A DNA stretch of 64,000 bases from a bacterium (GCA_017442645.1 JAFRZH010000029.1:18122-82121), one strand, 5' to 3'; counted from the first letter of the stretch, positions 10,193 to 21,789 are shown. Translations and numbers: made by a program. Notes: generated by a model not told the origin, from the sequence alone.

Positions 10193-11125
10193 CTATGCTC
10201 ATAACATAACAAATACCATCCATACAACTGGCAAATAGAAAATTTTTGTTGGCATATGAGTAGTTAAAGGATTATCATAATTTTTAAAACAACGGATATT
10301 TACAGGAACAGTACGTGGTAGAGATATAATATCTATGTAATCAAGATCAAGATTCATATCAATAATATCAAGCAGATATACTCAAGGAGAAGTTGGCGAA
10401 GAACTTAATAATCGTGTTGTTTCTCCTGTCCAAGTACTTTCTCCTCTAAATGCTTCAAGAGGGATTTTTAATTCTTCACTAAAAGTTTTCCCAATATTAA
10501 AATTGTGTAACCTAAAATCTGTAGGTGTGATACAATATTCACCAAATTCATGATTCTTACAAATGTTATGTTTAAAATTTTTCAAAGAACAAATGTCTTT
10601 ATGATTTGAACACCAATATTCTAATAATTTTATCCATTCTCATATACTTGGAATATGATATCCATCTGGACAAGGTCCTTGTCTATTTCATTGAGTTTCA
10701 AGAATATCATCTAATCAGAAATAATTTTCTAGTTTATCATTTTCTCATCCTCGAAGCTCATTATTTATTGTTTGCTCTTCCCGATAATCTCCATTATCAT
10801 CGACCCCTCATCATGGTTCTAAAAAAGCATTTCATCCATAATATCATTTATGAGCATAACTATCATTCCATTTTGCTCTTTTATTTATCCTTGGAGCCGT
10901 CGCTGGTAGTCCATGATTATTTCATCGTTGAAAATATAATCCATAAGATTCTGGTAAGTTAATATCATTAGAAGTTGCTCCAAGATTACGATCCATGATA
11001 ATAAAAGCCTCAGGTCAAAATCATAAGTATCATACAGGTCTTGGGATAGTAATATCATCCGCATAAATAAGAGGAGAAACAACACTACTCACAAGAATGA
11101 AAAATTTTATATATCAAATTTTCAT
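10193..11125 (-). CDS. FISUMP-domain surface protein (Fibrobacter succinogenes major paralogous domain)
   Basis: A 310-residue secreted protein: signal peptide MKIGYIKFFILVSSVVSPLIYA. The domain core reads AFIIMDRNLGAT, ESYGLYFQRGN, GPCPDGYHIPSIGEW and ends near VNIRCFK, matching the FISUMP family of extracellular, C-type-lectin-like domains. These are frequent on surfaces of candidate-phylum bacteria and probably bind ligands. About fifteen glycines are UGA, including a UGA-UGA-GGG run, so standard-code reading shatters it. It shares a cassette with the C39-like lipoprotein upstream of it. Confidence 0.8.
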
Positions 11126-11214
11126 TTGAATTAATTATACAATATAAACAATAAAGGACGCCTCATATAAATACATATAAAGCGTCCCAAATCAAGTACT
11201 TTACTTTTTTAACT

Positions 11215-12477
11215 TTACTTCAAGCCTATACTTAATGCAGAGAAGATTCCATTTGTACCAGAAATACTCATACTATTAAGTAATGTAGAAAATCTACAAT
11301 ATCTCCTATTTCGTTCTCTTGTTTTTGCAAGAGGATCGATATATGTAATAATCATCCGTATTATCTCCTGTTTTAATACCAATAATTAAGATTATGTGTC
11401 CAATAACTTTGATTTTTCCATACGTATTATTCACATAAGTTTCTTCATTTTCAGTACGAATATAGCCATCACCTCCATATAAATCAGTATTATTAGTCAT
11501 TTGATAATAGTGATCATTATTGATAATATCTCGATGATTCATTACATTCACATTAACCATCACGAACTTCTGTTCTTGTAAAGATTTTAAAAGAAACTCT
11601 TTCATATCTTTCTCTGTTCCCATGACGGAATTTCTTTAACTAACTTTTGATGAAACTTTACCTCAAGAAAATCTCCATCGATTTTTTCATTATACCATTC
11701 AAATTTATTCATCCTAGTATAATTAGGATAACCATCAACAATCTTTGCTAATTCTTTATTTTTAACAATACTTGCTAATTTTGTTCCAGACACTTGATAA
11801 TCAGTCTGCCACCCATATTTCACATGAGCAAGACAAGCAGCAACCATCATATAACACGTTGGACAACAAGTATTAGTTACAGTTAACGTAGCATCACTAC
11901 GATCATACGGAGAATTATTGTAAAATGATCCCTTGGGATTATTGTTGGCATACCTTTGACAATAATGCTGAAAATATTGCAAGATATTTTCATCAGGTCC
12001 ATAATATGTTCCGGTTTCAATAATATCATCAAATTTCTTGATGGTATATAATTGCGGTTTTTCAGATGGTTGCACAAGATACTTGTAATTAAAAGTACCA
12101 ACAGTTCTAAATACTTTTTTGTATTTATAAATGTAATAATTACCAACAATTTTTGCTTCCAATGGAATAGAATCGTAAAAATACTCTCCAGTTTGTTGAT
12201 TATACACTTTTACAAATACATTTTCAGGTTGTTCTTCTGTATGTACTTTTGCATAAAAAGTTACAGTGAAATTATCATCACTTTTTATTGCCTTTGTACA
12301 TTGAAACAACGAAGCAAATTCATAATCTCCACATTCTTGATAAACAGGAGCAGATTTTGTTAAAGTTCTACCAGATACTTGATTTTTTTGTTCTGTTGAC
12401 ATATCAACAGATTCCTCTTTACTGCATGCCGACACTATACAAACAAGCATCAGCATAAAAATAAATAACTTTTTCAC
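11215..12477 (-). pseudogene. C39-like cysteine peptidase lipoprotein, interrupted by two frameshifts
   Basis: Segment 1 (11587-12477) is a lipoprotein: MKKLFIFMLMLVCIVSACSK, with the lipobox Cys at residue 18. Near its end it has NTCCPTCYMMVAACL, like the catalytic Cys of peptidase C39-type domains. Segment 2 (11306-11623, frame -1) continues with GHIILIIGI, the expected catalytic His region. Segment 3 (ending at TAA 11215) has IDPLAKTRERN, the expected Asp region, in segment 1's frame again. The second shift falls in an ATATAT run. All three catalytic regions exist but in different frames. It is either a decaying gene or consensus errors. Confidence 0.6.
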
Positions 12478-12759
12478 TTTTCTTTATGTTTTTACTATCC
12501 TAATAGGAGGATAGGTTTGTATTACTAAGAAGTCCTATTCCTTCTCGTTTTATTGTCTTCGAGTCTCTTTCTCGGATGTTGAGTTACACAGTCATCACAC
12601 TGCGGAAACTATTTTCTTTCCTTAAGATTTCGTTTCAATTTTGTTTTCATTTTTTGATTAATTGTTTTTTAATGTTATGTTTCTCCCATTTAAAGTCTAG
12701 TAGATTTTTTATAAAAATTTGAGTAAATCCCCATGAAGAAATAATCCGTCCCCTCTTTT

Positions 12760-12843
12760 CTATTTCTCCTCTACCAATTCTCCTTCTTCCAATCTCAAAA
12801 CATGATCTGCATACTTTAAAATACTTTTATCATACTCGATAAT
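12760..12843 (-). pseudogene. Truncated copy of the uvrA 3' end (copy R1)
   Basis: Minus-strand translation [20 protein letters not shown] then GELVEEK and TAG: 27 residues matching the UvrA C terminus. It is the copy nearest to the intact gene, and its homology starts furthest upstream (at the I-E-x-D-K residues). The bases beyond the TAG do not match the uvrA downstream flank. Between R1 and the preceding C39-like gene (12478-12759) lies noncoding DNA containing a small palindrome (tatcct...aggata, about 12496-12513). Confidence 0.9.
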
Positions 12844-12943
12844 GCGTAAAAAAAGAGAAGAAGTATGATTATACGATAAATATTTCTTTTAAACATTGTT
12901 AGAAAAAGAGAGAAGACAAAAACATCTCCTCTCTCATTTAAAT

Positions 12944-13144
12944 TTAAGCTAAATTTTCAGCTCATCAATAGGTAATATGAATACCTACAGCGTGTCCATT
13001 AACAAGTTTTTTCCCAATCATTTCAACCAGATTTGCATCTCTTCGGTTATAAGAATGAGCAGAATATGCCCATTTAGGAGTACCTTTATAATAATCTGTT
13101 GGATCATAGAAAACATGATTTAACACCAAAGTATGTCTAATCAT
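12944..13144 (-). CDS. Detached C-terminal fragment of the amidase-domain lipoprotein
   Basis: 67 codons from an ATG at 13144: IRHTLVLNHVFYD, then WAYSAHSYNRRDANL. This looks like the missing C-terminal end of an Amidase_6 domain, where a histidine-containing strand and a SAH-like motif follow the GDIVFI strand. It lies in the -1 frame relative to the gene at 13120-14349. One extra A in the A7 run at 13146-13152 (minus-strand sense) would fuse them into one protein of about 467 residues. Confidence 0.6.
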
Positions 13145-14349
13145 ATTTTTTTATAATCTCCCGTCAGAGATATTTCATCATCTGTGTTATTATTAATAAA
13201 AACAATATCTCCCCAACGAAGTGGACTACTTGCTCCTTTTTTATTATAGTAAGTATCCCATATACCTTGAGTTGTAACTTGTTCTGCATATCCTGAAGAA
13301 ACTAAATAACGATATAAGTCAATAGCACCTCTCCAAGCAGGGGTTCCAGAAGAATATCCGTTTGAATAATAACGCCATGTTTTGTTTTGAGGTAAACCTC
13401 CTGCCGCTAAGCATTGTGATCCAAAATTAGCACAATCGCCATCTTCCCAATAGAAATAATCTTGACATGGGGAATAGGCATATTCAAACGCATGTTCACA
13501 AGCAGCTCGGCGATCATACTTACCTCCTTTTTTCTTCTGTAACATAGTGATGGTAGATATTTCATCATAAGATACTGGTGGTCTTTCTAAAATATTTCCT
13601 AACCAATAATCTATCTCTTGATTTTTTATTGCATGAGCAAAATGCTCTTGATAAAATTCAGGATAATTATCATATACATAGAGTTTCCACCCCTTCTCTA
13701 AATAAGGATCTTCAAATGCTTCGCATGCATATTCACCATTTACAATATAAAATCCATACTTTGCATTAGGATCTTTTTTAAATTGAAGAAGGATGGGATC
13801 ACTTTTTTCTTTTCCATAAGAATTATATAATCTATATACCGTAAAAGCAACAAAAATGTATTCATCTTGTTCTCCGATATGATCTGTAATAATATGGATT
13901 TTTTGAGTATTTTTAACTCTTTCTTCTCCTGAGAAATCATCAATAAGTAACTCTAAGATACTCCACTTAGAATACTCAGAATCAAACAATTCTGAATCCA
14001 TAAGTTCAGGTGTTCTCTTATCAAAGTGATAAGTAAAAAAATCTCTGTATTCTCCACAAATAATATTTCCTATTTCTTGAATTTGTTTTAAATCTTCAAG
14101 AGTAAGAGTATTCTTTGTAAGATACTGATTTGCTTCTTCCAATTTTTCTGAAAGATAGTCATAATCATAACGACTTTCTACCCATGGATGCAATAAACCA
14201 TCATTCTTTGCCATTTCAGATGCAGATACTTCAGTTATTACACCTTGTTCTTGAACTGTGACGCCTTCTTTTTCTTGACATCCGCTTACCACGAATATCA
14301 ATGCTACAAAGAAGATGAAAAGCATTTTTTTAACCTTTAATGAATTCAT
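13120..14349 (-). CDS. Lipoprotein with Amidase_6-like (NlpC/P60-type) domain, frameshifted near the 3' end
   Basis: Starts MNSLKVKKMLFIFFVALIFV then VSGC: a lipoprotein signal with Cys at about residue 24. The N-terminal 250 residues are unrecognised. The C-terminal part has YDRRAACEHAFEYAYS, then DGDCANFGSQCLAAGGLP (catalytic Cys region), PAWRGAIDLYRYLVSSGYAE and LRWGDIVFINNN. These match the putative amidase domain of bacterial wall hydrolases. The His-containing end is in another frame (previous entry), after a run of seven A. It is the sole gene of the cassette between uvrA and remnant R1. Its likely role is peptidoglycan or peptide cleavage at the cell surface. Confidence 0.75.
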
Positions 14350-14612
14350 TTTTTAACTTTTAAAATTTATAATTTTTGTTATTTTTCTCGTTTCTGTTGC
14401 CAAGTACAAGAGAACTCCGTTTTTCTTTTGAAGAATGATCAATTTCTTCTCAAAAACAGTTACAAAACATTTTGTGTTTTCCAATATACAAAAAAAAACA
14501 AAAAGTCAATACTTTTGTAATTAAGCTCTTGTAAAAGAAACTTACTACCTCTAATTTCTTGAATAATTTGCATAATCAAAAAAAGGACACGAATCAACGC
14601 ATCCTCTCAAAA

Positions 14613-17600
14613 CTACTTCTCCTCAAATAACTCTCCATCCTCTAATCTTAATACATGATCAGCATACTTTAAAATACTCTTATCATGCTCGATCATCAAA
14701 ATTGTATCTCCTCTTTCAAGGAAGACTTTCAAAACACGAAGCAATCTCTCAATATCTTGCATATGAAGTCCAACCGTTGGTTCATCAAGGAAATACACAG
14801 AATTTCCACGATATTCTTTCAAAAGATGTTTCACAAGTTTCAATCTCTGTGATTCTCCTCCTGAAAGCGTATGTGCAGATTGTCCCATTTTGAGATATCC
14901 AAGTCCAATATCACAGAGTAATTGAAGTTCATCTCTGATAGGATCAATTTCTTCAAAGAAATCTAAAGCATCAGAAATATACATATCCAAAACATCGGCT
15001 ATCGTTTTTCCTCTTCGTTTTATCGAAAGAATTTCAGGCTTATATCTTTTTCCTTCACAAAGTTCACAATGGACATACGTATCAGGTAAAAACTGAAGTT
15101 CGATTTTCTTATATCCGTATCCATTACAAGCAGAACATGCTCCTTTTTCACTATTGAAACTAAAATAACTATTATTAAATCCTAAATATTTTGCTTCACT
15201 GGTTCCTGCGAAAAGTAATCTAATTTTGTCAAACACACTGATAAATGTTGCCGGACAGCTTCTTGGAGATTTTCCGATGCTCGTCTGATCCACATAAATC
15301 GTATTTTTGATTTCTTCAGCTCCTTCGATTTTATCAACTCCTAAATCTTCATAAAATTCTTGAGTGGCAAGGTTTGCATAATGATTGTATTCTTCTGTTC
15401 TCATCACCGGAGCAGAAAGGATTTCCTCTCGTGAAAGTCCTTGTTTCAACATTTGGAGTCTGATATAGGATTGAATGAATTTTTCTTTTTCATTGAGGAA
15501 ACGGTACAAAATATGATACATTAATGTTGTTTTTCAAGCCCCCGATCCTCAAGTAATCACGGTAAAACTTCCAATATTCAATTTGGTTGTAACATTTTGA
15601 AGGTTATTTTTATGAGCTTTGAGGATTTTGACTCGTTTATTGGTTGGACGATGAGAAAAATCAACGGAGATTTGTTTCTCTCCTCTCACATATTGTGCGG
15701 TTAAGCAGTCAGATTTTTGAAACTCTTCATAACTTCCAGAAAAAGTTACCTTTCCTCCAAAATCTCAAGCCCCCGGTCCAATCTCGATAATCCGATCCGA
15801 AGCCTTGATAAATTCTTCATTATGTTCCACCACGACAATAGTATTCCCCATCGTTTGCAATTTCTTGATCGAAGCGATCGTTTTTTGAATTTCCTTGGTA
15901 TCAAGCCCAATCGTCGGTTCATCAAGCACATACACGATTCCAGTCAATTTATTTCCAAGCTGTTTTGCAAGGCGAAGCCTCTGAATTTCCCCACCAGAAA
16001 GCGTATCAATCGACCTAATCGTCATCAAATACGGCAGTCCAAGCTCGATTACCGTCTGCATTCTATCAAGAAGCGGTTTCGTAATTTTCTCAATCAGACT
16101 TTTTTCGTGTTTTGAAAAAGAAATAAAAATCTGAATGATCTCTTGCACTTCTTGTAACGGAATTTTCTGTAAATCCCAGATATTAATTTTGAATTCTCCG
16201 TCATTGAACGGACGCACAATATCTAACTGCTCATTGGTGATAAAGAACTCTTTGAAATGAGGTAACGCCTCGATTTTCTTTTTCGCTTCTTTCGGAAACG
16301 TGAGGAAAACATACAAACTATCTTGTTTGAGTTTCGATCCAAAACATTCAGGACAAGGCTTCATATCGAGCATTGCCTGAAAATCTACCGTTAAAACTCC
16401 TTTTGCATATTGATCTTTGATGATTTCTTCGATTCCTCTATAGACCATTGTGGTCATTTTTCACGAGATCATCACTCTCATATTTTCATTATCTCCATAC
16501 ACAACGGTGTGTAAAAACCACTCTGGTTGATCTTTCCAAGGTTTGTCTAAATCCATCGCATATTTCTCTGCCAATTTTCTCAAAATCTCTTGCCCAAGAT
16601 TCGAATCTCTCCACGGAAGAATCGCATTTTTGAAAGCAGAATTCGGATCAATGATTTTATTATAGTCCACTTGAAGAATCTCTCCAATTCCATTACAATG
16701 TTCACACGCTCCCTCCTGACGATTGGGAGAAAAATGCTTTGTTGTGAATTCAGGATAAACAATATTACAGTTCGGACAAAACATTTTATCAGTAAATCGT
16801 TGAAGAGAATCAGACTTTTTCTCTTTTTTTTCTTCTTCTTTTTCGGTTAAATTTTCTAATCCCTCCAAGGAAATATTAGATCTTCCTCCTCTCTCAACTT
16901 TCGGTGTTTCTGACTCGGATTTTTTCGCACTTTCAGCTCTAAAAATTCCAAACTTCTTCTGACTTCCAAGAATTTTGATAATATCCTCTTTCAACCTCGG
17001 AATCTTCATTTCATCAACCGTCACACGATCGAAAATTCCATATACTTTGAGCGGAAAATAATTCTGACTGACTACCGGATCTTCCAAATAAAAATATTCA
17101 ATCGGCTCTAATAACGCTTTCCCATTGAAAACTTTTTGCTTTTTTTTCGGAGTCGTCAAAAGTTCCTTGTCGGAAACTTCTTCTTCAGGTTCTCTCACCA
17201 ATAAATACCTCGTAAATCCCTCACCTTTCTCCACTTTCGTTTTGTTGTTCTTCACAAATTTCTGGAGTTCATCAGCATTTTTCAGACTCGCAGTTTCCTT
17301 GAGAAGATAGACTTTTTCGCCTAAATACTCTTTCTGAATCTCATCCATAATCTGTTCCACCGTCTGTGGCCTAATCGGATGCCCACACGAATGACAATAA
17401 CAATCTCCCACTTTTGCGAAAAGAAGCCTCATATAATCATCAAGTTCCGTTAAGGTTCCTACCGTACTTCTGATATTTCCCCCTCTTTTATTCTGCTCAA
17501 TCGCGATCGCTGGGGAAAGTCCAGAACAATAATCAATATCAGGTCTTTCTCAAAGATTAAAAAACTGACGAAGATAACTCGAAAGAGACTCAATATAACG

Positions 17601-17843
17601 GTATTGTCCTTCTTTATAGATTGTATCAAAGGCTAAAGAAGATTTTCCACTTCAAGAAACTCCCGTAATCGTCGTAATTTTCCCTTTTGGAAAGGAGATA
17701 TTGATATTTTTGAGATTATTCGTTTTCACTCCTTCAAAAGTAATCATCGTAGGATCATCATTCATGGAAGAGAAAGAAGAAAGAGATGAAAAATCTGACT
17801 TTTCTAAGTCTTTTTGGATATTTTTCGTTGTTTTCTTTGGCAT
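14613..17843 (-). CDS. uvrA: Excinuclease ABC subunit A
   Basis: A 1076-residue UvrA, longer than the usual 940 or so because of low-complexity charged insertions (around 16800-17200). Visible: the first Walker [18 protein letters not shown], whose first Gly is the UGA at 17652-17654. Zinc-finger cysteines: [21 protein letters not shown] with CELCEGKRY, and [10 protein letters not shown]. The two ABC signatures are [16 protein letters not shown] and [11 protein letters not shown]. Walker B regions are [12 protein letters not shown] and [12 protein letters not shown]. It recognises DNA damage in nucleotide excision repair. Its last 25 codons and downstream flank recur three times at 9.2-12.8 kb. 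No uvrB is in the window. Confidence 0.98.
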
Positions 17844-17982
17844 CGATGCTATTTGGAAATAAACCTTGAACTAAAAAGAGATTTTATTGATTAGAGAAAG
17901 AAAAACAAGGACATTCTAGCTAAGTTTAAAACTACGATTATTCAATTCTATACATTTTTACTATAACGATAATAGGAAATCC

Positions 17983-18010
17983 TTGCATTTATTTTCCAAA
18001 CACCTATAAA
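17983..18010 (+). promoter_or_regulatory. Candidate promoter of luxS
   Basis: TTGCAT at 17983-17988, a 16-bp spacer, TATAAA at 18005-18010, 31 bp before the luxS ATG. No Shine-Dalgarno-like sequence lies in the short AT-rich leader. Confidence 0.5.
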
Positions 18011-18040
18011 TACATTAAATTTATCTTCTAAAAAAACACA

Positions 18041-18517
18041 ATGGAAAAAATTGCAAGTTTTCAAGTAGATCATACAAAATTTTGAATTGGAATGTATATT
18101 TCAAGAATTGACGGAGACGTTATCACTTATGATATTAGAATGGTAAAACCTAACGGCTGAAACTATCTTACGCCTAGTTCACTTCATACGATCGAACATC
18201 TTTTCGCGACTTACGTCAGAAACTCTCAATACAGCAATAAAATCATCTATGTAGGACCTATGGGATGTCGCACTGGATTCTATTTTCTTACAAGAGACAC
18301 ACTCCCCCAAGCAGAAAGCATCCAACTTATCAAAGAAACATTCCAATTCATTGCAAACTATGAATGAGAAATTCCGGGGACAACCATTGAAGAATGCGGG
18401 AACTATCTCGATCACGATTTAGCAACTGCAAAAAAAGAAGTACTTCCTCTACTAGAAGTATTACAAAATTATACCACTGAAATGCTCAATTATAAATGAC
18501 ATTTCGATAAAAATTAA
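18041..18517 (+). CDS. luxS: S-ribosylhomocysteine lyase LuxS
   Basis: A 158-residue protein, the standard LuxS size. The metal-binding motif HTIEH sits in [27 protein letters not shown] holds the catalytic Cys; [10 protein letters not shown] supplies the third metal ligand region. Four UGA glycines, including KPNGGNY. LuxS cleaves S-ribosylhomocysteine to homocysteine and DPD, the AI-2 precursor. It stands alone; neither pfs nor methionine genes are adjacent. Upstream is a promoter, downstream a strong bidirectional terminator. In a reduced genome it may serve SAM detoxification, signalling, or both. Confidence 0.96.
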
Positions 18518-18520
18518 AAA

Positions 18521-18580
18521 AGAAAAAAATCTGACTCTCCCTCACGAGCAAACACTCAACAGAGAATCAGATTTTTTTAC
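18521..18580. terminator. Bidirectional terminator built from inverted TCTGA/TCAGA motifs
   Basis: The arm aaaaaaatctgactctc (18523-18539) pairs with gagaatcagattttttt (18562-18578), one mismatch, 22-nt loop, T-runs on both strands. It separates the convergent luxS and SLH genes. The arms are an inverted pair of the dispersed motif described in the findings. Confidence 0.85.
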
Positions 18581-18602
18581 TATTTCAGTTTTCTCCTCTG
18601 TC

Positions 18603-20951
18603 CTATTTTTTTACTACTACAAATGCATCCATCACATCTCTTCCAGGAGCTGTAATTTCTTCACCATCAAAATACATAGCAGCAGATCATCCAGCATCCA
18701 ATTGAATTGCATTATAACAGTCAAAATGTTGTTGAATATATTGTGCAAGTCCCATAAAACTTACATTATGCACTTTACCAAAATAAATCTTTTCATTATC
18801 TTGGGTACTACAAATAAATTGTTTAGTACCAGCTTGTCCTTGTTTAGCATCATTATTCATTTGAGTATTATTTGCAGAGACATCTCTTCCATGATCTATC
18901 AAAGTATACATAGAAAGACCATATTTCATTTTTGAAAATTCGGAATTTACCCAACCATTAGTAGCATTATCCCAATATCTGGTACTATTGGTTGCAAGAA
19001 TAGGAGTCCCATCTTCTGAAAATCAAAACATAGCTCTTGTTTCTCACAAATCATCTCCATAAACAGATCTCTTTTTTCCATTCCAAAGAGCAATCATATC
19101 TGATGTTTTAGTATTATAAGCATCAAAAAAAGCACCATTAATCGCTGCAACGCCATTAACTTCTTCCATTAAGTTTTTTACAGATTTGGGAGATTGTCCA
19201 TTTTGAACCGCATTGACAATGACTTCATAATCTCCACCAAGTTGTACAACAAGTACATCATGAGAGTCAGTTGTTTCTCTTCAAATTTCTTCTACACTTT
19301 TATCATCATCAAAATCATCAACCTCAACGGTACAATATCTTGCTGTATCAGAATCATGTTCTGTATCCATCGTACAAATCCATCGACATTGATTATCTCT
19401 ACATCCCATAGCTGCTAAAAATCCATTAACACAGAAATTCTGATCATTATTTTTTTCATCCAAATGGAAAAAAGTTCTAGAATATTTACTCCAAGGTGCA
19501 GATGGAGCTCGAGAAACAAAGGAATCTCCAATAAGTCCTGCTTTATAGACAGTTTCTTTACTCGTAACCTCATACCCATGTACTGTAGAAAGACATTCCG
19601 CTTCTTCGTTTTCATTCGTTTTTTCATCACTTTCAGACTTTTCTTCTTTTTTCTTCGCTTTTGATGAAGATGATACTCCATTTTCTGCATCAAGAAGTTT
19701 TGCCGTTCTATAAAACATCACCGCTAATTCTCCTCTATTTGCTTCACCGTCAACTTTTGACCATTGAGCAACTTTTAATCCTTCTGCAGAAATCCAATCA
19801 GATAAATTATCTCTACCATAATAATGCTGATACCAAGGGTTTTGAGTTTCATCAAGTTTTGCACGAACAATTCTCGTAAGAACGGCCAAAGCCTGGGCAT
19901 TCGTAAGTTTAGCTTTTGGATCAAATTTTCCGTTATACCCATTAAAAAGTCCAATTTTACAAGACTGTACAATATTTTCCGTTAAAGTTTGATCAGCCGT
20001 AGTAAGATCAGAAAAAGTACAAGTAGCATCAGAATTTATTTCTTCATCTTTATCAAAAATATTTTCTGCTAATACTCCAAAAAATTTAGAAGCCTGTTCC
20101 CTATTGATAGAATTCTTTGCCATAAAAGAATCTGGATCATTATATCTTGTCATTCCATGATCATACATCCAAATAATTGATTCTTGAAGCTCTTCTTGAT
20201 AAGCACTATCATCTTCAATAACAACAAAAGCATCCATAACATTCCTTCCAGGACCAGCAATTTTTTCTCCCTCAAAATAAATAGCTGTAGAACCTCCAGC
20301 ATCAAGCATAATAGCATTATAACAATTGAAATTATTCTGAACAGCATCCGCTAAACCTCTAAAATTCACATTATAAATTCTTCCAAAATAAACAGTTTTC
20401 CCATCAGAAGTACTACAGATAAACTCTTTTGTTCAAGCTTTACCTTGTTTTCCATCATTATTCATTTCACTATTACTTGCAGAGACATTTCTTCCATTAA
20501 TAATTAATGCATGCATAGCAAGAGCATATTGAAACTTTGAAAAATCAGAATTATACCAACTTCCATTATTTCGACTTCTCGTAGCATTACTTGCTAGATC
20601 TGCAGTTCCTTCTTTTGTAAATCCAAATAAAGCTCTCGTATCTCCAAGATCATCCCCATATTTTGATCTTTTCTGACCATTCCAAATTGCAATCATATCT
20701 GAAGACTGATACTTACTATAAGCATCAAAAAAAGCACCGTTAATAGCTGATACTCCCCCAACTTCATCCATCAATGTCTTTACAGATTTTGGAGACTGAC
20801 CATTTTGAACAGCATTAACCACCATCTTATGAGTTCCATCAAGAGTAACTTTAATGACATCATAAGCAGAAGTTGTCAATCTCTCTTGAGCAGAAAAAAC
20901 AGTAGATACAAGAGAAAACAATGCAAATAAACTTAAAAAAATTTTTCTCAT
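18603..20951 (-). CDS. Surface protein: two phosphodiester-glycosidase (NAGPA) domains flanking an SLH region
   Basis: A 782-residue protein with signal peptide MRKIFLSLFALFSLVSTVFS. Domain 1 (about residues 25-240) and domain 2 (about 565-780) are near-duplicates of the NAGPA family: NAVQNGQSPKSVK, GAINGAFFDAY-like, MIAIWNGQKRS, MLDAGGSTAIYFEGE and PGRNVMDAFVV. Between them, residues 245-430 resemble S-layer homology repeats (NDPDSFMAKNSINREQASKF, FDPKAKLTNAQALAVLTRI, ANRGELAVMFYRTAKLL). An acidic-basic linker and a Cys-rich section with six cysteines follow. NAGPA enzymes remove GlcNAc-phosphodiester caps. SLH would anchor it to wall polymers. The internal duplication is visible at DNA level. 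UGA joins four standard-code pieces. Confidence 0.85.
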
Positions 20952-21225
20952 AGATACCAAAAAAAAGATAAAAAAGCTGAACATTTCTCTTGTTATGTTA
21001 AAAAAGAGAGAAGAATTCAACTTTCTTTTAAGAAAAATATCCTATAAATCAAGAAAAAGTCCAACAAAAAAATAAATTTTCTCAGGTATAAAACAAAACA
21101 TATTTCTCCTAACTCCACTCAGTCTAAAAGATCAAAAAAAATTCCTTTCAAAAATTTGAAAAAAAAAAAAAATGATTTATAATTAGAATATAAATTTTAA
21201 CACTTTTATTTATTAATCAAAAAAA

Positions 21226-21744
21226 ATGCAAATCAATACTGTATGAAATGGCTTCACACCAGATAAAAATAAAGAATCAGCTTTCAAATGACAATTAAAC
21301 GAAGCTTTATCACAATCAAAAGAAGATAAAGAATCACAAAATCAAGAACTTAGACTCAAACTAGAAGAAATCTTAAAACAATGCTATATAAAAAATTGAA
21401 TCCGAACAGAAACTGAAACTCAAAAACAGCACATCCATAATATAATACATTATATGGATGAAGATTTTCTCCAAGAAGTAAAAAATCCAGAAGATCAATT
21501 AGCTTTTTTTATATTTATGGATAGTCTACATGCTTCAGATTTGGAACAATGTGGAAAACTTGCTAAAAATTGAAGTCTTAATCTAAGTAGTTCTAATATT
21601 AACGCATACCAAAAAGATTTTCAAGTATTTAAAGAAATATTAAAAGATTGTAATACTATTTTAAAACAATATTTTACAAAGAAACATACTGAACATATAA
21701 CTTTAAGTGATGCTTATAAATCATTCATAACTTCTCATACATAA
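21226..21744 (+). CDS. Hypothetical cytoplasmic protein
   Basis: A 172-residue, soluble, helical and charged protein starting MQINTVGNGFTPDKNKESAF. No signal or TM segment and no family recognised. All five glycines apart from one GGA are UGA. The gene points towards the ATP synthase operon and is separated from it by a terminator. The 274 bp upstream (20952-21225) are very A/T-rich and hold no recognisable feature. Confidence 0.6.
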
Positions 21745-21789
21745 ATCATCTTTACTCACAAAAAATAATCTTCAACAACAAAAAAGACA

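Noticed and set aside
10606..10962. A 118-residue plus-strand ORF antisense to the FISUMP gene
   Set aside because: It is His/Tyr/Leu-rich, an expected shadow of Asn/Asp-rich coding sequence on the other strand, where the FISUMP frame is clear.
11883..12363. Two ORFs (minus 11883-12149, plus 12052-12363) inside the C39-like gene
   Set aside because: They are alternative-frame shadows without start context or recognisable domains.
9205..14705. The uvrA-linked block as a prophage or integrative element
   Set aside because: No integrase, structural or replication genes are present, and the cassettes hold only one or two secreted-protein genes each.
14613..17843. Apparent breakup of uvrA (and most other genes) into pseudogene fragments
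   Set aside because: All breaks are UGA codons in one continuous frame, falling at glycines; this is recoding, not decay.
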